The notes: generated by a model not told the origin, from the letters alone. Shown: positions 1-6,533, counted from the stretch's first letter. The stretch is DNA of 8,146 nucleotides from Nitrososphaeraceae archaeon (GCA_025922755.1 JAICHE010000042.1:1-8146), one strand, 5' to 3'. Numbers and translations: made by a program.

Positions 1-198
1 AGGGTTGATTGCAGGATTGGCATCATTACAGTCTACATCTGAAGTGAATCCGTCATTGTCAGCATCTGGGAAAGCGGCATCACTGCCAGAGCAATCTTGA
101 TCAATACCATCACCTGGAATGTCAAATGCGTCAGGGTTGATTGCAGGATTGGCATCATTACAGTCTACATCTGAAGTGAATCCGTCATTGTCAGCATC
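1..198. repeat. Tandem 132-bp repeat with 66 bp identical
   Basis: Bases 1-66 and 133-198 are identical by eye, with a period of 132 bp, which is exactly 44 codons of the MopE-like unit on the minus strand. The copy at 1-66 is cut by the window edge, so the number of units is unknown. Complete identity at synonymous positions suggests recent duplication or gene conversion. Confidence 0.9.
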
Positions 199-513
199 GC
201 TATCACATACATCTCCTATTCCATCAAAATCCAAATCTTCTTGCCCATCATTAAAAACTGTAGGACAATTATCTGAAGAATCAATTATTCCATCTAAATC
301 AGTATCTACATCACCTGCACAAGCACCCTCAGTATCTCCATGTTTCAAATGTGCATTTAGATTAGATGGATTGCCCACATCAAGAGTATTGCCCATATGA
401 CAAACTAGGGCTTTATCTGAAGGTATTGCATAAATGTCAAGTATAGAGTTTGAAAAGAACATAATTGAAATGGACAATATTACAATTGCAAATTTTGATT
501 TTTGATTTTTCAT
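1..513 (-). CDS. Secreted metal-binding repeat protein (TSP3/MopE-like), C-terminus beyond left edge
   Basis: Reading the minus strand from the ATG at 513 gives 171 codons open to base 1, so the gene is partial. Residues 1-29 form a signal peptide: Lys-rich start, hydrophobic core at about 8-24, and a likely cut after DIYA. Residues 34-65 hold a Cys/His segment (VCHMGNT ... HLKHGDTEGAC) of a kind found at the start of secreted repeat proteins. Residues 69-104 are a thrombospondin type 3-like calcium repeat (DTDLDGIIDSSDNCP, then DFDGIGDVCD). A 44-residue unit follows at 106-149, opening DADNDGFTSDVDCND, and starts again at 150-171; this matches the MopE-type putative metal-binding motif. Asp side chains and paired Cys suggest a Ca2+-stabilised extracellular protein. 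A true role (adhesin, surface layer, metal capture) cannot be told from this part. The repeat frame is uninterrupted. Confidence 0.85.
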   Translation of the reverse strand, partial: MKNQKSKFAIVILSISIMFFSNSILDIYAIPSDKALVCHMGNTLDVGNPSNLNAHLKHGDTEGACAGDVDTDLDGIIDSSDNCPTVFNDGQEDLDFDGIGDVCDSDADNDGFTSDVDCNDANPAINPDAFDIPGDGIDQDCSGSDAAFPDADNDGFTSDVDCNDANPAINP

Positions 514-516
514 AGG

Positions 517-533
517 TGTAATTACAAATTACA
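517..533. promoter_or_regulatory. Palindrome / inverted repeat next to start of secreted repeat gene
   Basis: TGTAATTACA (517-526) is a perfect 10-bp palindrome, and its first half TGTAAT also pairs with ATTACA at 528-533. It lies 4-20 bases before the minus-strand ATG at 513, where a transcript start would be expected if the AT box near 541-550 is used. It could be an operator for that gene. The region is AT-rich, so chance is a real alternative. Confidence 0.3.
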
Positions 534-570
534 TCCATTTTCTAATAAAGGCAATTTTCTGTCATAGAGA

Positions 571-580
571 TTTTATACAC
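571..580 (-). promoter_or_regulatory. Candidate TATA box for secreted repeat gene
   Basis: On the minus strand this reads GTGTATAAAA, the best archaeal TATA-like element in this intergenic region. It lies about 62 bases before the ATG at 513, implying a 5' leader of roughly 35 bases. A weaker box at 541-550 (CCTTTATTAG on the minus strand) would give a much shorter leader. Confidence 0.35.
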
Positions 581-695
581 AATTTTTTTATTTTTACGGC
601 TAAATTTATCATGTTAAAATTAATTATTACACATTTTGAATTTTTTTTAAATAAAAAACGTGATTGTATTCTCAGTGTTTGAAATAAGCAACTGC

Positions 696-703
696 TTTAA
701 TTA
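696..703 (+). promoter_or_regulatory. Candidate TATA box, leaderless promoter of the 725 gene
   Basis: TTTAATTA is centred about 25 bases before the ATG at 725. This is the spacing expected when transcription starts at or next to the start codon, and there is no Shine-Dalgarno sequence before the ATG. Confidence 0.45.
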
Positions 704-724
704 GAGATAACACATGATTAACTT

Positions 725-1096
725 ATGAACCAGCATCCTAATGAGATCGAGGCATTCAACAAAAAATGCGATTTGTTACTTGAAGAACCATTAGTACGTT
801 TTGTTGGAGTAATAAACAAAATGGGAAGGCAAATTGCTGGAGGGTATAACACAAAAATAACCCCATTAGTTGACGAAGAAGATCATAAAATAAGTTTGGA
901 GCATGCTTTGGAAATTATGATCACAAAGGATCTTGATGGTTCATTAGGAGCAATAGAAAGTATTGTGACTAAAAGGAAAAAGGTCACAATGATTACCATA
1001 CCATTGGAAAATTTTTCATTGCTAATCTCAACTGAAAAAAATGCAAATCCAGAAAAAATAATTAAAAAATCATTAAAATTGTTTAATTTAGATTAA
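725..1096 (+). CDS. Small DUF6659-like thaumarchaeal protein
   Basis: A 123-residue soluble protein with no signal peptide or membrane segment. The central part (FVGVINKMGRQIAGGYNT at 26-43, then an acidic PLVDEEDHK stretch, helix LEHALEIM, and strand pair KKVTMITIPLENFSLLIST at 85-103) resembles the small thaumarchaeal family I remember as DUF6659, whose alternating strands and helices recall Roadblock/profilin-type folds. That family match is from memory and not searched. The C-terminus (ANPEKIIKKSLKLFNLD) is an amphipathic helix. It lies 91 bases before the histidine kinase on the same strand and could be co-transcribed, but the gap contains its own AT-rich promoter-like sequence. No catalytic residues are visible. 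Members are often found in several copies per genome, and the function is unknown. Confidence 0.75.
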   Translation: MNQHPNEIEAFNKKCDLLLEEPLVRFVGVINKMGRQIAGGYNTKITPLVDEEDHKISLEHALEIMITKDLDGSLGAIESIVTKRKKVTMITIPLENFSLLISTEKNANPEKIIKKSLKLFNLD

Positions 1097-1149
1097 TTTT
1101 TCAAAGTTCAATAAAATAAGCAAAATTTTCATTAAAATGGGGGAACTTT

Positions 1150-1191
1150 ATGCCTAAAACCACCACGAGGAATAATTTTGAAGTAATATGA
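1150..1191 (+). CDS. Possible 13-codon leader ORF overlapping kinase start
   Basis: ATG at 1150 opens a 13-residue frame (MPKTTTRNNFEVI) whose TGA overlaps the kinase ATG at 1188 as ATGA, the classic arrangement for translational coupling. A TATA-like ATAAAATAAG at 1111-1120 would place a transcript start just before it. It may be a leader peptide, or only chance in the 5' leader. Codon evidence is too short to decide. Confidence 0.2.
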   Translation: MPKTTTRNNFEVI

Positions 1192-2432
1192 AAAATAAAT
1201 TAAAAATTACATCCATAATTACATTTCAAATATTACTAATAATTGCAAGTTTCTTAACAATAGCCGTATTAGAATCTCAAACAAGCCTAATGGGAAATAC
1301 CATTAATGTTGCAGGAAAAAATAGACTTTTGGCAAGTCAGTTTATGGGGGAAGTGAAAAGTGAATATTATGTAAAACAGCCTGATTCAAATCCCGAAAAA
1401 AAATTAGAAGAACTTGAAGAAAATATTCAATTTCTAAAACAAGGAGGATTGAATGATGGAATCGAGATTAAAGGAATCACGGATAAAAGACTAGATGATT
1501 GGATGCTAGTTAATGAAAAGTTTCTAAGTCTAAAAACAAAATATTTGGAATTTAAAAAAGAATTTCATTCTAATTTATCATATGTTGATCTAATTCCATT
1601 AGAAATTGAAATTACAGAATTTATCTGGGCATCTGATATTTTGGTACAAGAATTAGGAGAAGATGTTGAAAAATTCTCAAATGATTTTGTCGTTCTAGAA
1701 ATTTCTCTTTTAGGAATTAACGTTGCAGTTCATATTGTATTAATTTTAGTCATAATTAATATCTACAGAATAGAATTTAGTACAAACCTCAAATTAGAAA
1801 AATTAGCTGCAATAGGGGAGCTCTCATCTCGTTTGGCACACGATATGAGAAATCCTCTCAACAATATCAATATGAGCATACAATTGTTAAAATCAAAATA
1901 CAAAGATATTGCAGATGAAGAAAAATTCGATACAATCGAGAATTCTCTTGAAAGAATTACACATCAAATCAAAGATGTCATGGATTTTGTCAGAACAAGA
2001 GAACCAAGCCTAAGCCTTTGGAAGTTAAACATGCTTTTGAAGGAAAGTCTAGACAAAGTCAAAATTCCTGAAGAAATCAAAATCAGTCTCCCAAAGGAAG
2101 ATGTATTGATTTTGTGTGATAAGGAACAAATTGAAATTGTCTTTATTAATATGATATTAAATTCAATAGAATCAATTAAGGAAAAAGGATGGATAAAAAT
2201 CGAGGCAGACGAATCCCCAAAATTAACAGAAATACAGATATCAGATTCAGGGTCTGGAATCCCTGAAGAATATTTAGATAAAATTTTTGATCCTCTAATT
2301 ACGCTTAAAGAGCGAGGAACAGGATTGGGATTGGCTAGCTGCAAAAATATCATAAATAGTCATGGTGGAAAAATATCTGTTCAAAACAATCCAACTACAT
2401 TTACCATTACCATCCCAAAAAGTAGAAAGTAA
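1188..2432 (+). CDS. Membrane sensor histidine kinase with PilJ-like sensor region
   Basis: A complete 414-residue two-component sensor kinase. TM1 lies at about 8-28 and TM2 at 168-193; between them is an extracytoplasmic helical region that begins INVAGKNRLLASQ, resembling the type IV pili methyl-accepting N-terminal (PilJ/NarX-type) sensor helix. The cytoplasmic part starts right after TM2 without an obvious HAMP domain. The HisKA dimerisation helix (LAAIGELSSRLAHDMRNPLN) carries the phospho-acceptor His218. The HATPase region shows the N box (FINMILNSIESI, Asn321/Asn325), G1 box (ISDSGSGIPEE, Asp353) and F/G2 boxes (IFDPLITLKERGTGLGLAS). All key residues are present, so the kinase should be active. 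Its ligand is unknown. No response regulator is encoded in this window; the next gene, a PAS protein, is the nearest candidate partner. Start chosen as the first ATG, directly before the Lys-rich N-terminus of TM1. Confidence 0.92.
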   Translation: MKNKLKITSIITFQILLIIASFLTIAVLESQTSLMGNTINVAGKNRLLASQFMGEVKSEYYVKQPDSNPEKKLEELEENIQFLKQGGLNDGIEIKGITDKRLDDWMLVNEKFLSLKTKYLEFKKEFHSNLSYVDLIPLEIEITEFIWASDILVQELGEDVEKFSNDFVVLEISLLGINVAVHIVLILVIINIYRIEFSTNLKLEKLAAIGELSSRLAHDMRNPLNNINMSIQLLKSKYKDIADEEKFDTIENSLERITHQIKDVMDFVRTREPSLSLWKLNMLLKESLDKVKIPEEIKISLPKEDVLILCDKEQIEIVFINMILNSIESIKEKGWIKIEADESPKLTEIQISDSGSGIPEEYLDKIFDPLITLKERGTGLGLASCKNIINSHGGKISVQNNPTTFTITIPKSRK

Positions 2433-2475
2433 TTCAATTCTCAAGTTAATAAACAAGAAAAAAACCTATCAAAAA

Positions 2476-3018
2476 GTGCACCAAACAGAAGCTAGAAGAA
2501 TACTAAAAGATGCCCCAATTATGTGGAGACGAATTAATTCGATAGGAGTGATTTTAGATTGCAATTCCACATATGCTGCAAAACTTGGATACGCAAAATC
2601 AGAGATCATAGGAAGGCCAATTTTTGATCATGTCCCAAAAGAATCATGGACAGAAATGAACGAGTCCTTACAAAAATGGTTTGAAACAGGAGAAGTATCG
2701 CATAGAAAAATCACATTTAAAAAACAAGATGGAACTACATTTCCTGCGTTATTACATGCAGTTAGCTTGTATGATGAACAAAATAATTTGATCGGTAGTA
2801 ACACAGTGATTTTCGATTTAACAGAAATGGACGATGTTAGAATCACCCAATTCCAAGAATATTTCCAAAAAGCAGAATTACGATTGGATGAAATTGCAAA
2901 AGAGCACGGCAATTTTGATGAAAATGAAAAATCAGAGTACGAAGGATTAAAGAAGATGTTTGATCTGTTGTCATCAACAGACCTCAAGGAATTAAAACAA
3001 ATTAATTCTACAGACTAG
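2476..3018 (+). CDS. Stand-alone PAS-domain protein
   Basis: Codes for a cytoplasmic PAS domain: EARRILKDAPIMWRRINS, then GVILDCNSTYAAKLGYAKSEIIGRPIFDHV (the PAS core), a helix WTEMNESLQKWFETGE, strands KITFKKQDGTTFPALLHAVSLYDEQNNLIGSNTVIFDLTE, and a charged C-terminal helical tail of about 60 residues. There is no kinase, HTH or receiver domain. The start is uncertain. The frame is open from an ATG at 2362, but that would overlap the kinase by 71 bases and its first 20 codons simply re-read the kinase ATPase end. The ATG at 2521 would cut the first PAS helix. GTG at 2476 keeps the domain intact and leaves a 43-base gap, so I prefer it. Position right after the kinase suggests it modulates or relays its signal. 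PAS ligand unknown. Confidence 0.8.
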   Translation: MHQTEARRILKDAPIMWRRINSIGVILDCNSTYAAKLGYAKSEIIGRPIFDHVPKESWTEMNESLQKWFETGEVSHRKITFKKQDGTTFPALLHAVSLYDEQNNLIGSNTVIFDLTEMDDVRITQFQEYFQKAELRLDEIAKEHGNFDENEKSEYEGLKKMFDLLSSTDLKELKQINSTD

Positions 3019-4940
3019 GTGTTTTTTTCTTTTATTGACTTTTGAAGTTCTTCAAACGCGGTTTGAACTTCAGATACAGCGGCTCCATCTTCAAGGGTGC
3101 TGACATCTCCAATTACATCACCGCTAGCAATCGCCTTAAGTAAACGACGCATTATTTTACCGCTTCTGGTTTTAGGTAATTTAGAAACAAAATAGATTTG
3201 TTGAGGAGTTGCAATTGGCCCTATATCATCCCGGATTTTGTCAAGCAGTTGTTTTTCTAATATAGAAGATTCTTTTGTGCAACCTTCCTTTAGCACAGCA
3301 AATGCAATGATAACTTCTCCTTTTACTTCATCTGGAATTCCACACACTGCTGACTCTGCAACATCCTTGTGAGACACAATACAACTCTCAAGTTCTGCCG
3401 TACCAATTCTGTGACCTGCTACTTTTAGAACATCATCTGCTCGTCCTAAAAGCCAAATGTATCCATCGTCATCAACTTTAGCAAAATCACCTGAATAGTA
3501 AGAGGACTTAAATTTTGACCAATATGCAGATTTGTATTTTTCATCGTCGTTCCATAAAGTCAAAAGCATTCCAGGCCAAGGGTTTTCTATTATTAGATAT
3601 CCCTTTGTGTTTGAAGTAACATTCTCTCCTTGCTCATTTACTACAGAGATTCTTACACCTGGAATGGGTCTAGTCCCGGATCCAGGCTTTAGCGGAATCG
3701 TTTCAATGCCAGGAAGTGCAGAAATCATCATCCCCCCTGTCTCTGTCTGCCACCAAGTATCAATAATGGGACATTTTTCCTTACCTATTACTTTGAAATA
3801 CCATTTCCATACTTCAGGGTTAATTGGTTCACCAACTGTTCCAAGTAATCTAATGCTAGAGAGGTCAAATGAGTTTGGAAGTTCATCGCCAAATTTCATA
3901 AACATTCTCAAGGCAGTAGGTGTTGTGTAAAAAATCGTGGCCTTGTGTTTTTGTATTAAATCCCACATTCTAGAAGGATTAGGATAATCTGGTGCACCTT
4001 CATAGATAATTTCAGTGGCACCATGTAACAAAGGACCATAAACGACATAGCTGTGTCCTGTAACCCATCCAATGTCTGCAGTGCAAAAAAAGACATCAGA
4101 ATCTTTTATGTCAAAGGCCCAACCAAAAGTTGAATTAATGTGAGTAAGATACCCTCCAGTCCCATGTAAAACTCCTTTTGGTTTTCCAGTTGTCCCCGAG
4201 GTGTAAAGAATAAACAGAGGGTGTGTGCTTTCAAGTTTTTCTGCATCGCACTGACTTGACGCATTATGCATTAACTCATTCCAAAGTTTGTCTTTTGAGT
4301 ATAGAGAGATTTTTTCTTTTGTTCTTTCAAGCACAATTACATTTTTTACAAAATCAAAATCTTTTATCGCCTCATCAACTATTGGTTTTAGTTTAACTGT
4401 TTTTCCCCTTCTATATCCACCATCAGAAGTAACTACAATCTTAGATTTAGAATCACCAATTCTTTCTCTCAAAGACGATGCACTAAAACCAGAAAAGACA
4501 ACAGTGTGGGTAGCTCCAATTCTAGAGCAAGCCAACATAGAAATTGTAAGTTCAGGAACCATCGGAAGATAGATAGTTACTCTATCACCTTTTTCGACGC
4601 CAAGAGATTTTAAAACATTTGAAAATTTTTGAACCTCAATCCATAAATCGTTGTATGTAAGAATTTTTGACTCGCCAGATTCGGCTTCCCAAATAATTGC
4701 CGGTTTTTCTTTTCTGGCCTTTTGATGAACGTCCAATGCGTTGTAAGAGGCATTAATCAAACCACCTTCAAACCATTTTGCAAAAGGAGGGTTCCAATCA
4801 AGGGTTTTATTCCAAGGTTCAAACCACAATAATCGCTTTGCCTGATCATCCCAGAATTTAATAAAATCTGATTCTGATCGCTGCCTTACCTCAGGATGAT
4901 TATTTCCAAGTCCAATATGAAAAGTCTCGGACATTATCAT
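3015..4940 (-). CDS. acsA: Acetyl-CoA synthetase, AMP-forming
   Basis: A full-length 641-residue member of the ANL adenylating enzymes, close to the usual 630-660 for acetyl-CoA synthetase. It should convert acetate, ATP and CoA to acetyl-CoA, AMP and PPi in the cytoplasm. Core motifs are intact: phosphate loop YTSGTTGKPKG (246-256), WWQTETGG (396-403, whose Trp limits the acyl pocket to short acids), YYSGD (481-485), the hinge stretch GRADDVLKVAGHRIG (499-513), and PKTRSGK with the catalytic, acetylation-regulated Lys595. Propionate or 3-hydroxypropionate use cannot be excluded; thaumarchaeal carbon fixation is known to use ADP-forming synthetases instead, so acetate salvage is more likely. 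The N-terminus reads MIMSETFHIG; the second ATG at 4934 is equally plausible. It is divergent from the DUF1059-like gene and convergent with the PAS gene, with overlapping stop codons. Confidence 0.95.
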   Translation of the reverse strand: MIMSETFHIGLGNNHPEVRQRSESDFIKFWDDQAKRLLWFEPWNKTLDWNPPFAKWFEGGLINASYNALDVHQKARKEKPAIIWEAESGESKILTYNDLWIEVQKFSNVLKSLGVEKGDRVTIYLPMVPELTISMLACSRIGATHTVVFSGFSASSLRERIGDSKSKIVVTSDGGYRRGKTVKLKPIVDEAIKDFDFVKNVIVLERTKEKISLYSKDKLWNELMHNASSQCDAEKLESTHPLFILYTSGTTGKPKGVLHGTGGYLTHINSTFGWAFDIKDSDVFFCTADIGWVTGHSYVVYGPLLHGATEIIYEGAPDYPNPSRMWDLIQKHKATIFYTTPTALRMFMKFGDELPNSFDLSSIRLLGTVGEPINPEVWKWYFKVIGKEKCPIIDTWWQTETGGMMISALPGIETIPLKPGSGTRPIPGVRISVVNEQGENVTSNTKGYLIIENPWPGMLLTLWNDDEKYKSAYWSKFKSSYYSGDFAKVDDDGYIWLLGRADDVLKVAGHRIGTAELESCIVSHKDVAESAVCGIPDEVKGEVIIAFAVLKEGCTKESSILEKQLLDKIRDDIGPIATPQQIYFVSKLPKTRSGKIMRRLLKAIASGDVIGDVSTLEDGAAVSEVQTAFEELQKSIKEKNT

Positions 4941-4974
4941 ACCAAGTACAATTGATGTTTCTAAATGTTAGTTC

Positions 4975-4982
4975 ATTTTATT
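4975..4982 (-). promoter_or_regulatory. Candidate TATA box for acetyl-CoA synthetase
   Basis: On the minus strand this reads AATAAAAT, about 38 bases before the ATG at 4940. It predicts a short leader of roughly 10-18 bases depending on which of the two ATGs is used. Confidence 0.35.
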
Positions 4983-4984
4983 CA

Positions 4985-5009
4985 AAATTAGGGAAATTAG
5001 TTAAATTAG
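4985..5009. repeat. Three AAATTAG copies with 9-bp period in divergent promoter region
   Basis: AAATTAG occurs at 4985-4991, 4994-5000 and 5003-5009, each exactly 9 bp apart. They sit between the divergent acetyl-CoA synthetase and DUF1059-like genes. The third copy overlaps the likely TATA box TTAAATTA (5001-5008), about 24 bases before the ATG at 5028, and so probably contributes to a leaderless promoter. The array could be a regulator binding site, or a chance product of AT-rich sequence. Confidence 0.4.
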
Positions 5010-5027
5010 ATCAGATTAATTCAATGT

Positions 5028-5204
5028 ATGGTAAAAAGTATTAGCTGTGCAGATTCAGGAGCAGATTGCAGTTGGTCTACAACTGCTGAAACTGAAGAAG
5101 AATTGATGAACAAGGTGGAAGCACACGCCAAAGAGAAACACCCAGACTTGGAAATAACTCCTGAGCTGGTTCAAAAAATAAAATCAATCATAAAAGAGAT
5201 TTAA
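5028..5204 (+). CDS. DUF1059-like small metal-binding protein
   Basis: A 58-residue protein: MVKSISCADSGADCSWSTTA, then ETEEELMNKVEAHAKEKH, then a C-terminal helix. Cys7, Cys14, His33 and His38 give a C-x6-C ... H-x4-H pattern typical of DUF1059 (predicted small zinc- or metal-binding proteins with a beta-hairpin followed by helices). Family function is unknown. An ATG at 5024 is out of frame, so 5028 is the start. The gene is divergent from acetyl-CoA synthetase with 87 bases between start codons, and it has its own T-rich terminator. There is no evidence that the two are functionally linked beyond the shared promoter region. Confidence 0.8.
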   Translation: MVKSISCADSGADCSWSTTAETEEELMNKVEAHAKEKHPDLEITPELVQKIKSIIKEI

Positions 5205-5222
5205 TTTTTTATTTCTTTTTTT
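5205..5222 (+). terminator. T-run terminator after DUF1059-like gene
   Basis: Runs of six and seven T residues directly follow the TAA at 5202-5204, with no hairpin needed; this is the usual form of an archaeal intrinsic terminator. Confidence 0.5.
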
Positions 5223-5335
5223 GAGATGCCCCCTCAAAAGCGGAGGCAACCGAAATATGTTAACTAGTTTATGTGAGCTTTGCTTCCAGCTAACACCGTG
5301 AGATGTCTCTGACTCAATAATTGCACAAGGTAAAA
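5221..5335 (+). ncRNA. Candidate structured RNA in GC-raised gene-free island
   Basis: Bases 5221-5330 contain about 45% G+C by hand count, clearly above the AT-rich intergenic sequence around them. No ATG frame longer than 13 codons fits. Possible stems include GCCCCC with GGAGGC (one mismatch, 5228-5247), GTGAGC with GCTAACAC (5273-5296, two-base bulge), and GAGA with TCTC (5300-5309). A TATA-like TTTAATTTTT at 5200-5209 could start a plus-strand transcript near 5230, and a T-rich stretch at 5383-5396 could end it. It does not look like tRNA, SRP RNA, RNase P RNA or a clean box C/D RNA. Strand and ends are inferred. It could also be a relic of a lost gene. Confidence 0.3.
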
Positions 5336-5498
5336 ACAATATTAAAAAACCAAGGACAAACAAGGGCCACTGTTAACTAAACTCTTTTTATTCTTTATAA
5401 CATCAATTAAAAAACAATCTTGCCTAATAGCTTTTTTGTTATGATCGCCATAAATTTTGACTATTGGAACTTATTCCATACATAGTAGATGCAACAGT

Positions 5499-5636
5499 AT
5501 GCCTAATGAAGAAAAAGAGGCAAAAATTGCAGAAATTTTCTTAAGAACATTTGATGAAAAAAGCCCCCTTGACTATGATATTTTAGATTTCATGTTCAAA
5601 GAATCAAAAATCATTGTGGATTTTACCGAAAACTAG
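5499..5636 (+). CDS. Short unrecognised protein (45 aa)
   Basis: ATG at 5499 to TAG at 5634-5636 encodes MPNEEKEAKIAEIFLRTFDE, then KSPLDYDILDFMFKESKIIVDFTEN. It is acidic, soluble and mostly helical, with an amphipathic first helix, and has no Cys pair or known motif. Composition is protein-like (charged residues, few rare combinations), which supports a genuine small gene. It ends 22 bases from the convergent TrmB-like gene. A possible TATA box is CATAAATTTT at 5448-5457. I do not recognise a family. Confidence 0.5.
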   Translation: MPNEEKEAKIAEIFLRTFDEKSPLDYDILDFMFKESKIIVDFTEN

Positions 5637-5658
5637 ATTCTGAATTTACCTGAATTGA

Positions 5659-6513
5659 TTAAAGAGGTATGGATTTTGATTTTGACCAGAGTAGGTCAAA
5701 CAGTAGTTTTTTAGAATAAATCATTGCCTCAGAGTTTGTCCACATTGCAGTAATGTTTTCTTTTCCTGATTCAGAATTTTTCATAAAGAATAACACCTCT
5801 TCATTATCTTTGATCACAAAACAGATGTTTCCTTTTGCAGTTGAAGGAATTTTTTTAACATTTGTTCTATCGATTTCATCAAAGACATAAAGAGTTCTAT
5901 CCGAAGAGTTTGTCAAGATTTGCAGGCCAAGATCGGATTTGTCAAGAGGCTCCAAAAAGTTTGCATGGTAGAATTTTAGAAAGTCTTTTTCCCCACCAAT
6001 AATTTGAAAGTCCTTTTTGGTGTTAATTATCATATCATTGATTTTCCCATAAATTTGATTCTCCCCTTGAAGCATTTGGAATTTATCCTCTTTTGCAGCT
6101 TCTGGTTCGTTGTGGAATGTAGGAATAGATTCCCATATTTTGGTTAATTCTTCCTCTTGATTTTCAAGTTTCTTAACTCGTTCTTTTTCTGTGTTTAACA
6201 TTGATTTTATCGCATTGGATAGTGGTAATGCTGCAAATTTGATTGGGTGTTGGAATGTAGCAGACACCACACCCTTGTTTTGAAGGGTGGTAAGAAGATG
6301 ATATGTTTCAGTACGAGGAAGTTTTAGCGCTCGGCATACTTCAGGAGCGGTTTTAGAACCATACTTGCCTAAAAATATGTAAACCTTACACTGGTTAGCA
6401 GTTAAACCAAATTTAGAAAATTGAGATTGCAATAGGTCGATGGATTGTTTGTGTTCATACGAACTTGAATCCGGGTCGTTTTCAAATATTGTTACTTGTG
6501 TTGTTTCAGTCAT
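5659..6513 (-). CDS. TrmB-family transcriptional regulator
   Basis: A complete 284-residue archaeal DNA-binding regulator. After a polar N-terminus comes a winged helix at about 33-92 (FSKFGLTANQCKVYIFLGKYGSKTAPEVC, then the recognition helix region LPRTETYHLLTTLQNKGVV), which is the TrmB pattern. A coiled-coil dimerisation helix follows at about 100-128 (Lys/Glu-rich), then a mixed alpha/beta C-terminal domain at 145-284 of the type seen in thaumarchaeal TrmB-like proteins (IIGGEKDFLKFYHANFLEPL). It lacks the sugar-binding features of the founding TrmB, so sugar control should not be assumed; the effector is unknown. Its own upstream region carries a dense GATC-repeat cluster around the likely promoter, which fits self-regulation. 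The start is the first ATG and gives the expected N-terminal layout. Confidence 0.88.
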   Translation of the reverse strand: MTETTQVTIFENDPDSSSYEHKQSIDLLQSQFSKFGLTANQCKVYIFLGKYGSKTAPEVCRALKLPRTETYHLLTTLQNKGVVSATFQHPIKFAALPLSNAIKSMLNTEKERVKKLENQEEELTKIWESIPTFHNEPEAAKEDKFQMLQGENQIYGKINDMIINTKKDFQIIGGEKDFLKFYHANFLEPLDKSDLGLQILTNSSDRTLYVFDEIDRTNVKKIPSTAKGNICFVIKDNEEVLFFMKNSESGKENITAMWTNSEAMIYSKKLLFDLLWSKSKSIPL

Positions 6514-6533
6514 TTTTTCTCTGAGGATTGTCT

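Noticed and set aside
119..400. 93-codon plus-strand frame
   Set aside because: It lies antisense to the secreted repeat gene; the minus-strand frame has a signal peptide and clear metal-binding repeats, while this one is Ser/Pro-rich read-through.
1964..2353. 129-codon minus-strand frame inside the kinase
   Set aside because: It is a shadow of the HATPase region, whose motifs are unambiguous on the plus strand.
5225..5310. Box C/D RNA or tRNA in the GC island
   Set aside because: No proper C box (RTGATGA) with paired D boxes (CTGA), and no T-loop consensus or acceptor stem could be assembled.
5205..5372. Minus-strand open frame without ATG reading ...CAIIESETSHGVSWKQSSHK...
   Set aside because: About 60 codons are open, but there is no ATG, it overlaps the end of the DUF1059-like gene, and the GC island is better explained as RNA or relic sequence.
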